A DNA stretch of 64,000 bases from Hoeflea prorocentri. GTDB lineage: Bacteria; Pseudomonadota; Alphaproteobacteria; Rhizobiales; Rhizobiaceae. Shown one piece after another: positions 9,564 through 16,908 of this stretch. The notes beneath the pieces are model-generated. The model saw only the letters and a program-made list of their open reading frames with translations, searched no databases and was not told the origin of the DNA. The translations under genes and the position numbers were made by a program. Location of the stretch: NCBI RefSeq assembly GCF_027944115.1, contig NZ_JAPJZI010000001.1:62001-126000 (forward strand), written 5' to 3'. The number at the start of each line of letters is the position of its first letter. Within the stretch, counting starts at the first letter, position 1.

Positions 9564-10295
9564 ATGACACCAATCAGCGGAATGTCCAATTTCAACCAAA
9601 AACTGTTTGGTGTCATGGACAGGATCGAGTACCGGCGGATCGTAAGCGCTGAGGATTTCGAGGATCTATCTGCACTTCGTACAAAGGCTTATCGCAGGGC
9701 CAATATGCATGTGCCGTCAAATGGCGGACTGTTTATCGACGAGATCGACTTCGATCCGCAGGCCTATGTGTTCGGCATCTATTGCGACGAGCAGCTGATC
9801 AGCTCGATCCGCATACATCATGTGACGCCCGATCATCGCGTCAGCCCGGCGCGCAATCTCTTCCCGGAGGAAGTGGACCGTTTTCTGGACTCCGGCATGA
9901 CGCTGATCGATCCGGTCCGTCAGGCCTCCGATCCAGATCTTTTTGACGACCTTCCGGCTTTGCCGTACCTCACCTTGCGTGTGGCGATCCTGGCAATCGA
10001 GTATTTTAAAGCCGACCGCTGCCTTTCTTTTGTTCCGCCGCGCCATGTGGCTTTTTACAAGCGCGTGTTCGGTTCGAAGCTGGTGGCTGGCCCGTTGCGG
10101 AACTGCAAGGGTTACGGCATTGATTTCAGCCTGCTTGCGGCCGATATCGCCAGCGAGCTGCCGCGGGTCTATCGGCGTTATCCGTTTTTCCGTTCGCAAC
10201 CGTTTGAGCGACGGATGATGTTCGGGCCGGCGGAGGAGCAGAATCAGATTCCGCTCACCGTCATTCCTACAGCCCGCTACATGCTGGCTGCCTAG
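9564..10295 (+). CDS. FeeM / autoinducer-synthase-like N-acyltransferase
   Basis: A 243-residue protein of the GNAT-like fold group that includes N-acyl amino acid synthase FeeM and LuxI-type acyl-homoserine lactone synthases. Visible features are the early segment YRRIVSAEDFEDLSALRTKAY (typical start of the acyltransferase core), IYCDEQLISSIRIHH near residue 75 (central strands), a conserved DPVRQASDPD region near 118, and AFYKRVFGSKLVAGP near 175 before the C-terminal strands. Relatives in Rhizobiales are usually single genes of unknown product. I would expect transfer of a long acyl chain from ACP to an amine or amino acid, but this is family-level inference. No LuxR-type gene is adjacent. 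CtrA-type boxes lie directly upstream. Confidence 0.65.
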   Translation: MTPISGMSNFNQKLFGVMDRIEYRRIVSAEDFEDLSALRTKAYRRANMHVPSNGGLFIDEIDFDPQAYVFGIYCDEQLISSIRIHHVTPDHRVSPARNLFPEEVDRFLDSGMTLIDPVRQASDPDLFDDLPALPYLTLRVAILAIEYFKADRCLSFVPPRHVAFYKRVFGSKLVAGPLRNCKGYGIDFSLLAADIASELPRVYRRYPFFRSQPFERRMMFGPAEEQNQIPLTVIPTARYMLAA

Positions 10296-10524
10296 CGGCA
10301 ACGCTATGCCGGGCGGTAACGACCGTCCGGTTTACGTGTCTATGTGCCGCATACGGCCTTTTCACACCACGACTTGCCCCGGGGAGCGGCATTGTGTATT
10401 CGATGCTGCAAGTTTTTGCTCGTATCTGCCGGCGCAGACCGGCTCAGTGCACAGCGAATAGATTTAAGACAGGAAACGTCCGTGTGACCGCCGGACGAAA
10501 CCGGTTTGGCAGGGGAGTATCTTG

Positions 10525-10749
10525 ATGGCCGAGAACAATACCGGGCCCGTCGAAACGGGGGCTGAAATGGACTACGCGGAACACGAAAAAACGTACAATA
10601 TGTTCCTCAACCTGACGAAGTACGGCACGCTTGCCTGCGTTGTCATTCTGATTGCGATGGCGTTCGGTTTTTTCACGGCGGCCGGTTTCTTTACATCAAC
10701 GCTGCTGGCAATCATCCTTCTCGCAATTGGTATTTACGTTCTGAAATAG
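10525..10749 (+). CDS. aa3-type cytochrome c oxidase subunit IV
   Basis: A 74-residue small membrane protein. The N-terminal half contains the family signature MDYAEHEKTYNMFLNLTKYG, followed by two short hydrophobic segments that form a helical hairpin or one long helix. It matches the bacterial aa3 oxidase subunit IV family, a non-catalytic subunit of the respiratory terminal oxidase. The ATG at 10525 is chosen over the TTG immediately before it; GGGGAG lies upstream. It sits just before the transhydrogenase genes, an arrangement I know from Rhizobiales. The catalytic oxidase subunits are not in the window. Confidence 0.85.
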   Translation: MAENNTGPVETGAEMDYAEHEKTYNMFLNLTKYGTLACVVILIAMAFGFFTAAGFFTSTLLAIILLAIGIYVLK

Positions 10750-10835
10750 GCGGCCAGGGCCTGTTGCCGGTGCGTTGCCGCAGTATTGCGGCCACGGCAA
10801 TTCTTGGCGCGATGTCAGATCACAGGGAGTGAAGA

Positions 10836-11990
10836 GTGGCCAGCACCGTTTTCATTGCAAAAGAATCCCATCCAGAAGAATCCCGGGTTGCCGCTTCTGT
10901 CGACTCCGTCAAGAAAATGATATCGCTCGGGCTTGAGGTGGTGGTTCAAAAGGGAGCCGGTGCCGGCTCACAGATATCCGACGAAGCATTTGCCGAAGCC
11001 GGCGCAAAACTTGCCACTGCGACCGGGGCCAAATCGGCGGATGTTATCTTGAAAGTGCGCCGCCCGACCGATTCGGAAACCAAGTCCTATAAAAAGGGCG
11101 CCACGGTCATCGCCATTATGGACCCCTACGGCAATGAGAAGGCTCTCGGTGCAATCGCCAAGGCGGGCCTGTCCTCATTTGCAATGGAACTGATGCCGCG
11201 CATTACACGCGCGCAGGTGATGGACGTGCTGTCCTCGCAGGCAAACCTTGCCGGCTATCAGGCGGTGATCGATGCAACGCACGAATTCGACCGGGCACTG
11301 CCGATGATGATGACAGCGGCCGGCACGGTTCCGGCGGCGAAGGTTTTCGTGATGGGTGCCGGCGTTGCCGGATTGCAGGCGATTGCAACTGCGCGCCGGC
11401 TTGGCGCTGTCGTGTCGGCAACGGATGTGCGGCCGGCTGCCAAGGAGCAGGTTGCCTCGCTCGGCGCCAAATTCATCGCGGTCGAGGATGAAGAATTCAA
11501 GGCGGCAGAGACGGCCGGCGGATACGCCAAGGAAATGTCTAAGGAATATCAGGCCAAGCAAGCCGAGCTGGTAGCCGATCATATTGCCAAGCAGGATATC
11601 GTGATCACGACGGCGCTGATACCGGGCCGGCCGGCTCCGAAGCTTGTCAGCAAGGCAATGTTGAAATCCATGAAGCCGGGCTCGCTCTGTGTTGATCTGG
11701 CGGTCGAACGCGGCGGCAATGTCGAAGGCGCAAAAGCCGGCGAGATTGCCGAGGTCGAAGGTGTGCGGATCATTGGTTACAACAATGTGCCGGGCCGTAT
11801 CGCCGCCAGCGCATCTCAGCTCTACGCGAAGAACCTTCTCTCCTTCCTGGAAACGCTGATTGACAAGGAAGAGAAGACGCTTGCGATCGACATGGAAGAC
11901 GAACTCGTCAAGGCCACCCTGCTGACCCAAGGCGGCAAGATCGTGCACCCCGGTTTCGGCGGTGCCAGTGATGCAAAGGGAGATGCGTGA
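10836..11990 (+). CDS. pntAA: NAD(P) transhydrogenase subunit alpha part 1
   Basis: A 384-residue soluble NAD(H)-binding domain (dI) of the proton-pumping transhydrogenase, which uses the proton gradient to reduce NADP+ with NADH. Key segments are [16 protein letters not shown] at the start (alanine dehydrogenase/PntA family), the [10 protein letters not shown] region near 135, the Rossmann motif [11 protein letters not shown] near 172, the mobile-loop region near [10 protein letters not shown] at 235, and [14 protein letters not shown] near 260. GTG start preceded by GGGAGTGAAGA. Its stop TGA overlaps the next start by one base (TGATG). The split alpha subunit (AA plus AB) is the alphaproteobacterial form. 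Confidence 0.96.
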   Translation: MASTVFIAKESHPEESRVAASVDSVKKMISLGLEVVVQKGAGAGSQISDEAFAEAGAKLATATGAKSADVILKVRRPTDSETKSYKKGATVIAIMDPYGNEKALGAIAKAGLSSFAMELMPRITRAQVMDVLSSQANLAGYQAVIDATHEFDRALPMMMTAAGTVPAAKVFVMGAGVAGLQAIATARRLGAVVSATDVRPAAKEQVASLGAKFIAVEDEEFKAAETAGGYAKEMSKEYQAKQAELVADHIAKQDIVITTALIPGRPAPKLVSKAMLKSMKPGSLCVDLAVERGGNVEGAKAGEIAEVEGVRIIGYNNVPGRIAASASQLYAKNLLSFLETLIDKEEKTLAIDMEDELVKATLLTQGGKIVHPGFGGASDAKGDA

Positions 11991-12409
11991 TGGCAAATTC
12001 CGCAGTCGACAACGCACTGGACAATCTCGAATCCGCCACAGAGGCGGTGCGGCAGGCCGTAACCGACATGCCTGCGGTCGCCGATGCCGCCGGAGCAGCG
12101 GCACATGGCGCGACAGGCGGCCTGGTTGATCCGTTCATTTTCAGGTTCGCCATCTTCGTGCTGGCAATCTTTGTGGGCTACTACGTGGTCTGGTCTGTTA
12201 CACCGGCGCTGCACACGCCGCTGATGGCGGTGACAAACGCCATCTCCTCGGTGATCGTCGTCGGAGCACTGTTGGCGGTGGGGATATCGGCAAGTGGGCT
12301 AGCGACCGGTTTCGGGTTTATTGCGCTGGTGCTCGCCTCCGTGAACATTTTTGGCGGCTTCCTGGTCACCCAGCGCATGCTCGCCATGTACAAGAAAAAA
12401 GAAAAGTGA
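11990..12409 (+). CDS. pntAB: NAD(P) transhydrogenase subunit alpha part 2
   Basis: A 139-residue membrane subunit carrying the first transmembrane helices of the transhydrogenase proton channel (dII). A polar, Ala-rich N-terminal tail of about 45 residues is followed by helices [20 protein letters not shown], the conserved [18 protein letters not shown] segment, a third helix and a fourth that ends in a Lys-rich tail. The ATG overlaps the pntAA stop codon, and AGGGAG lies just upstream inside pntAA, so the two are translationally coupled. An in-frame GTG one codon earlier is less likely. Confidence 0.96.
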   Translation: MANSAVDNALDNLESATEAVRQAVTDMPAVADAAGAAAHGATGGLVDPFIFRFAIFVLAIFVGYYVVWSVTPALHTPLMAVTNAISSVIVVGALLAVGISASGLATGFGFIALVLASVNIFGGFLVTQRMLAMYKKKEK

Positions 12410-12420
12410 GGGGCTGATTG

Positions 12421-13815
12421 ATGTCTGAGAGTTTTGCAGCCTTTCTCTACCTTATTTCGGGCGTTCTCTTCATTCTCGCCCTGAGAGGGCTTTCCCATCC
12501 GACGACAAGCCGGCAAGGCAATGTCTACGGCATGATCGGTATGGGCATCGCCATTTTGACGACGCTTGCGCTGGCAACGCCTTCTGCCGGTGGTATCGGG
12601 CTCATTATCATCGGCCTTGCCGCCGGTGGTGGCGTTGGCGCTTATGTCGCCCGCCGCATTCCGATGACGGCAATGCCGCAACTTGTAGCAGCATTCCACT
12701 CGCTGGTCGGTCTTGCCGCCGTGCTGGTGGCGGCGGCGGCGCTCTATTCGCCAACGTCGTTCGGTATCGGCGATGTCGGCGATATTCATGCGCAAGCGCT
12801 TGTCGAGATGTCGATCGGCGTTGCTATCGGTGCCATTACCTTCACCGGTTCGATCATCGCCTTCCTGAAACTTGACGGCAGGATGTCCGGCAAGCCGATC
12901 ATGCTGCCGATGCGCCATGCCATCAATGCCGGGCTCGGCATCGCCATTATCCTGCTTGTTGTGGTTCTGGTCGTCACCGAGAGCACATTTGTCTTCTGGC
13001 TGATCGTCGTGTTGTCGCTGATCCTCGGCGTACTGATCATTATCCCGATCGGCGGGGCGGATATGCCGGTTGTCGTCTCGATGCTCAACTCCTATTCGGG
13101 TTGGGCCGCAGCCGGTATCGGCTTCACGGTCGGCAATCTTGCGCTGATCATCACAGGCGCACTGGTCGGTTCGTCAGGCGCCATCCTGTCCTACATCATG
13201 TGTAAGGGGATGAACCGGTCGTTCATATCGGTGATCCTCGGCGGATTTGGCGGCGAAACGGCCGCTGCCGCCGATGACGACATCGACCGCTCGGTAAAAC
13301 TCGGTTCCGCCGAAGATGCCGCGTTCCTTATGCAGAACGCCTCCAAGGTCATCATTGTTCCGGGATACGGCATGGCGGTTGCCCAGGCGCAACACGCGCT
13401 GCGTGAGCTTGCCGATCTGCTCAAGGAGGCCGATGTCGAGGTCAAATACGCCATCCATCCGGTCGCCGGCCGCATGCCCGGACACATGAACGTGCTCCTG
13501 GCGGAAGCCAATGTGCCCTATGACGAGGTGTTTGAACTCGAGGACATCAACTCCGAATTCGCACAGGCCGATGTGGTCTACGTGATCGGCGCCAACGACG
13601 TGACCAACCCGGCCGCGCGTGATGACCCGTCGTCACCAATCTACGGCATGCCGATCCTCGAGGTCGACAAGGCCAAGACCTGTCTTTTCGTCAAGCGGTC
13701 GCTGGGTTCGGGCTATGCCGGTATCGACAATACGCTTTTCTACAAGGACGGCACGATGATGCTGCTTGGCGATGCCAAGAAGATGACGGAAGACATCGTC
13801 AAGTCGATGGATTGA
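12421..13815 (+). CDS. pntB: NAD(P) transhydrogenase subunit beta
   Basis: A 464-residue subunit with about nine transmembrane helices (residues 1-270), completing the proton channel, and a C-terminal NADP(H)-binding domain (dIII). Landmarks are FTGSIIAFLKLDGRMSGKP near 140, the VIIVPGYGMAVAQAQHAL dinucleotide-binding start near 306, HPVAGRMPGHMNVLLAEA near 350 and VIGANDVTNPAARDDPSSP near 390. The start is ATG 12421 with GAGGGG upstream; the preceding in-frame TTG is not needed. It lies 11 bases after pntAB and ends the operon at a clear terminator. Confidence 0.97.
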   Translation: MSESFAAFLYLISGVLFILALRGLSHPTTSRQGNVYGMIGMGIAILTTLALATPSAGGIGLIIIGLAAGGGVGAYVARRIPMTAMPQLVAAFHSLVGLAAVLVAAAALYSPTSFGIGDVGDIHAQALVEMSIGVAIGAITFTGSIIAFLKLDGRMSGKPIMLPMRHAINAGLGIAIILLVVVLVVTESTFVFWLIVVLSLILGVLIIIPIGGADMPVVVSMLNSYSGWAAAGIGFTVGNLALIITGALVGSSGAILSYIMCKGMNRSFISVILGGFGGETAAAADDDIDRSVKLGSAEDAAFLMQNASKVIIVPGYGMAVAQAQHALRELADLLKEADVEVKYAIHPVAGRMPGHMNVLLAEANVPYDEVFELEDINSEFAQADVVYVIGANDVTNPAARDDPSSPIYGMPILEVDKAKTCLFVKRSLGSGYAGIDNTLFYKDGTMMLLGDAKKMTEDIVKSMD

Positions 13816-13818
13816 TCC

Positions 13819-13848
13819 AAAAAAACCCGCCATCCGGCGGGTTTTTTA
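13819..13848 (+). terminator. Rho-independent terminator after pntB (probably bidirectional)
   Basis: The hairpin CCCGCC-ATCC-GGCGGG at 13826-13841 is preceded by an A-run and followed by a run of six T. The symmetry means it can terminate both the pnt operon and the convergent TPR gene whose stop lies at 13863. Confidence 0.9.
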
Positions 13849-13862
13849 TTGGGTGCCTGATC

Positions 13863-14690
13863 TCAGCGGACGCGCGACAGGCCGTCTTGCGCCGGCTGGT
13901 ATTTCGGATCCAGCTGCGCGGCGCGTGCATAGGCATTTCGGGCTTTTGTCTTATCGCCCCGCCGCTCGTAGATCAGGCCCTGATTGACCCAGGCTTCCGC
14001 GATGTTCTTGTCGAGCTGCAGCGCCTTGTTGATGTCGGTGAAGGCATTTTCCTCGTCGCCCAGCGCCAGATAGGACAGGCCGCGATTGTTGTAGGGCAGC
14101 GGCGCGCTCGGCGACAGCGAGATGGACTTTGAGAAGTCCTCGATCGCCTGATTGTGCTGGCCGCGCTTCTGGTAGATGAGGCCGCGATTGTTGTAGGCGC
14201 GCGGATCGGTCGTATCGAGGTCGATTGCACGCTGATAGTCATTGAAGGCGTTGTTGAGCTGGCCAGCCTCGCGGTACATGTTGCCTCGTCCGATATAGGC
14301 CACGTCATAGCGCGGGTTGATCTGCAGAGCCTTGTTGTAGTCGTTCGAGGCGGCCGCAAGATCGCCCATGCCGCGATAGATCAGCGCCCGGTTGGCATAG
14401 GCCTGATAGAAATTCGGGTTGAGCTTGAGCGCCGTGTTGAAATCCTTCAACGCCTTGCTGAAATCACCGGCCCTGCCATAGGCGCTGCCGCGCACATTAT
14501 AGGCTTCGGCGTCGTTGGGATTGTTGTTGATGACCTGTGTCAGCGAGGCAATGTTGCCTTCAGCGCCTTGCGCCCGATCAATGCTGATCACACTGGCCGG
14601 ATCGGTTGCCTGGCAGGCGGAAAGAGCAATGGCCGAGGCAGCTACGATCAGGAAAGCCGGAATGCGATTCATGCTTTTCAACGCTGTCAC
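13863..14690 (-). CDS. TPR-repeat lipoprotein (NlpI-like)
   Basis: About 275 residues. The N-terminus is a lipoprotein signal: KSMNRIP, a hydrophobic core, then the lipobox LSAC with the lipidated Cys. The rest is a string of about seven tetratricopeptide repeats, seen as repeated 'A..NRGLIY...G....A..DF.KA...' units such as AYANRALIYRGMGDLAAASNDYNKAL. TPR lipoproteins act as scaffolds, often for peptidoglycan or envelope complexes; the partner is unknown. I prefer the GTG start at 14690 because GAGGGG lies 7 bases upstream. The ATG at 14672 is also possible. A longer extension to 14729 would overlap the rpsU terminator. Confidence 0.85.
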   Translation of the reverse strand: MTALKSMNRIPAFLIVAASAIALSACQATDPASVISIDRAQGAEGNIASLTQVINNNPNDAEAYNVRGSAYGRAGDFSKALKDFNTALKLNPNFYQAYANRALIYRGMGDLAAASNDYNKALQINPRYDVAYIGRGNMYREAGQLNNAFNDYQRAIDLDTTDPRAYNNRGLIYQKRGQHNQAIEDFSKSISLSPSAPLPYNNRGLSYLALGDEENAFTDINKALQLDKNIAEAWVNQGLIYERRGDKTKARNAYARAAQLDPKYQPAQDGLSRVR

Positions 14691-14730
14691 CCGTATGCCC
14701 CTCGTTTTTGAAACCGCCGTCCCATTCATA

Positions 14731-14764
14731 AATAAAGGCGGCGGCGATTCAATCGCCCCGCCTC
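14731..14764 (-). terminator. Rho-independent terminator of rpsU
   Basis: Read on the minus strand, a long GC-rich stem (AGGCGGGGCGATT against AATCGCCGCCGCCT, one bulged base) with a two-base-wide apex is followed by a T-rich tail (TTATTTAT). A second weaker hairpin (CAAACGCA/TGCGTTTG, 14767-14787) lies between it and the rpsU stop. Confidence 0.7.
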
Positions 14765-14801
14765 AGCAAACGCACAAATTGCGTTTGAATAATGGCAGAT
14801 C

Positions 14802-15026
14802 CTAGCGGCCGCTGCGACCGCCCAGAAGACCTTCGCGCTGAGCGCGCTTGCGTGCAAGCTTACGTACCCGGCGAACGGCTTCGGCTTTTTCGCGTGCGCG
14901 CTTTTGTGACGGCTTCTCGTAGAAATCACGCATTTTCATTTCACGGAAAATGCCTTCGCGCTGCATCTTCTTTTTCAGCGCGCGCAGCGCCTGATCTACA
15001 TTGTTGTCGCGGACAAGTACCTGCAC
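14802..15026 (-). CDS. rpsU: Small ribosomal subunit protein bS21
   Basis: A 74-residue, strongly basic protein matching bS21 along its full length: an N-terminal [19 protein letters not shown] segment, then [17 protein letters not shown], then an Arg/Lys-rich tail. It binds the 30S platform near the 3' end of 16S rRNA and helps initiation. The start is GTG at 15026 with GGAAGG upstream. It is a single gene with its own terminator. The length is normal for alphaproteobacteria. Confidence 0.97.
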   Translation of the reverse strand: MQVLVRDNNVDQALRALKKKMQREGIFREMKMRDFYEKPSQKRAREKAEAVRRVRKLARKRAQREGLLGGRSGR

Positions 15027-15321
15027 CTGATCCCGTTCCTTCCGGTTTAGAGTTATGCCATCGTCATTCTGACAATGTGTAACGGCAAATAAATTCTGGT
15101 TCGCGAAAGTCGATTGACCTCGCGGTTGGCAAGGCCCTAACAGAATTCGCCCCTCAAGTCCACAGTCGCGGCGATGATTTGATTATTTTCGTGGCCTCAG
15201 GATAAAACCGGACCGGGTCTGAAGGGCGGCGTCCGGCGTCGCAATGAAACAAACCAAGGGCAGGTTATTCTGCCATCAATTGAACCTGCATCATGCGTTT
15301 AACCGGGAGCCAGTCATCCGC

Positions 15322-16575
15322 ATGCGAAAGTACTCCGTTTTCGCCGTCGCCCGCGAGGCCATGCGCGGCCACAAGGGCTGGCCGCAGCAGTGGACATCGC
15401 CGGAGCCGAAAAAAAACTATGACGTGGTGATCGTCGGGGCCGGTGGTCATGGTCTCGGTACGGCATACTATCTTGCCAAGGAGCACGGCATCACCAATGT
15501 GGCCGTGGTGGAAAAAGGCTGGCTGGGCGGCGGCAATACCGGACGCAATACCACGATCATCCGCTCCAACTACCTCTATGATGAAAGCGCCGCGCTCTAT
15601 AACCACGCCATGAAGATGTGGGACGGGCTCAGCCAGGATCTCAATTACAATGTCATGTATTCGGCGCGCGGGGTGATGATGCTCGCGCACAATGTCCATG
15701 ATGTGCAGGGCGCGCAGCGGCATATCCATGCCAACCGTCTGAATGGCGTCCAGAATGAATGGCTGACGCCCGAACAGGCAAAGGCCTATTGCCCGCCGCT
15801 CAATATTTCGGCAGCGGCGCGTTATCCAGTGATGGGTGCGGCGCTTCAGCGATGCGGCGGCACCGCCCGCCACGATGCGGTTGCCTGGGGCTATGCACGG
15901 GCTGCTGCCGACCGGGGTGTCGATGTCATCCAGAACTGCGCGGTCACCGGCGTCCGGCGTTCGGCAGACGGCGTCGTCGAAGGGGTCGAGACGACGCGCG
16001 GTTTCATCGGCGCCAAGAAGGTCGGTGTCGTTGCCGCCGGCCACAGCTCCGTCATCATGGAGATGGCCGGGGTACGCATGCCGCTGGAAAGCTACCCGCT
16101 GCAGGCGCTTGTCTCGGAGCCGGTCAAGCCGGTCTTTCCTTGTGTGGTTATGTCCAACACGGTGCACGCCTATATCTCGCAGTCCGACAAGGGCGAACTG
16201 GTCATTGGCGCCGGCACGGATCAGTACACCTCCTATTCGCAGACCGGCGGCCTGCATATCCTGACACACACGCTCGATGCCATCTGCGAGATGTTTCCGA
16301 TCTTCTCGCGTATGAAGATGCTGCGATCGTGGGGCGGGATTGTCGACGTGACGCCGGACCGTTCGCCGATCCTGGCGAAGACGCCTGTCGGCGGGCTCTA
16401 CGTGAATTGCGGCTGGGGAACGGGTGGCTTCAAGGCAACGCCGGGTTCGGCCCATGTCTTTGCCCACACGATCGCCAATGACGCACCGCATGCGATCAAT
16501 GCGGGCTTTACCCTTGAGCGGTTTCAAACCGGCCGCCTTATCGACGAGGCGGCGGCTGCCGCCGTCGCGCACTAG
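15322..16575 (+). CDS. soxB: Sarcosine oxidase subunit beta
   Basis: A 417-residue FAD/FMN-dependent amine oxidase subunit of heterotetrameric sarcosine oxidase, which demethylates sarcosine to glycine. It begins [20 protein letters not shown], the family's conserved start; I therefore reject a 26-codon in-frame extension from 15244. The FAD Rossmann motif [18 protein letters not shown] is near residue 36, followed by a [14 protein letters not shown] segment. An ARHDAVAWG segment near 190 is where the covalent flavin His lies in this family. The C-terminal [13 protein letters not shown] closes the FAD site. It is first in a tight soxBDAG operon. The folate and serine genes often found with sox operons are absent here. 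Confidence 0.95.
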   Translation: MRKYSVFAVAREAMRGHKGWPQQWTSPEPKKNYDVVIVGAGGHGLGTAYYLAKEHGITNVAVVEKGWLGGGNTGRNTTIIRSNYLYDESAALYNHAMKMWDGLSQDLNYNVMYSARGVMMLAHNVHDVQGAQRHIHANRLNGVQNEWLTPEQAKAYCPPLNISAAARYPVMGAALQRCGGTARHDAVAWGYARAAADRGVDVIQNCAVTGVRRSADGVVEGVETTRGFIGAKKVGVVAAGHSSVIMEMAGVRMPLESYPLQALVSEPVKPVFPCVVMSNTVHAYISQSDKGELVIGAGTDQYTSYSQTGGLHILTHTLDAICEMFPIFSRMKMLRSWGGIVDVTPDRSPILAKTPVGGLYVNCGWGTGGFKATPGSAHVFAHTIANDAPHAINAGFTLERFQTGRLIDEAAAAAVAH

Positions 16576-16593
16576 TGTTCCGGGTCTGACGAT

Positions 16594-16908
16594 ATGTTGC
16601 TGATACGCTGTCCCTATTGTGAAGAAGAACGGCCGGAAGTGGAGTTCCGCCATGCGGGCGAGGCGCATATCGCCCGGCCCGCCGATATTGCTTCGATTTC
16701 CGATGAGGCCTTTGCCGAGTTCTTCTTCATCCGCGACAACCCGAAAGGTCTCGCCTATGAACGCTGGCGGCATGTGCATGGCTGCGGCCGTTTCTTCAAT
16801 GCCGTCCGCGACACCGTTTCCGACAAATTCGTAACCACTTACAAGGCGGGTGAGCCAAAGCCGGACGGCGAGACGTTGCTAGAATGGATGAAGGATCAAA
16901 AGTCATGA
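16594..16908 (+). CDS. soxD: Sarcosine oxidase subunit delta
   Basis: A 104-residue small subunit of heterotetrameric sarcosine oxidase. It begins MLLIRCPYCEEERPEVEF, giving the two cysteines of the structural zinc site, with further ligands in the HAGEAH and HVHGCGRFF segments. It binds zinc and helps hold the complex together. It follows soxB by 18 bases, and its TGA overlaps the soxA ATG (ATGA), so the two are translationally coupled. Confidence 0.95.
   Translation: MLLIRCPYCEEERPEVEFRHAGEAHIARPADIASISDEAFAEFFFIRDNPKGLAYERWRHVHGCGRFFNAVRDTVSDKFVTTYKAGEPKPDGETLLEWMKDQKS

Noticed and set aside
15265-16779. 504-codon frame opposite soxB and soxD
   Set aside because: Antisense shadow of a well-conserved gene, with His/Arg-rich low-information translation.
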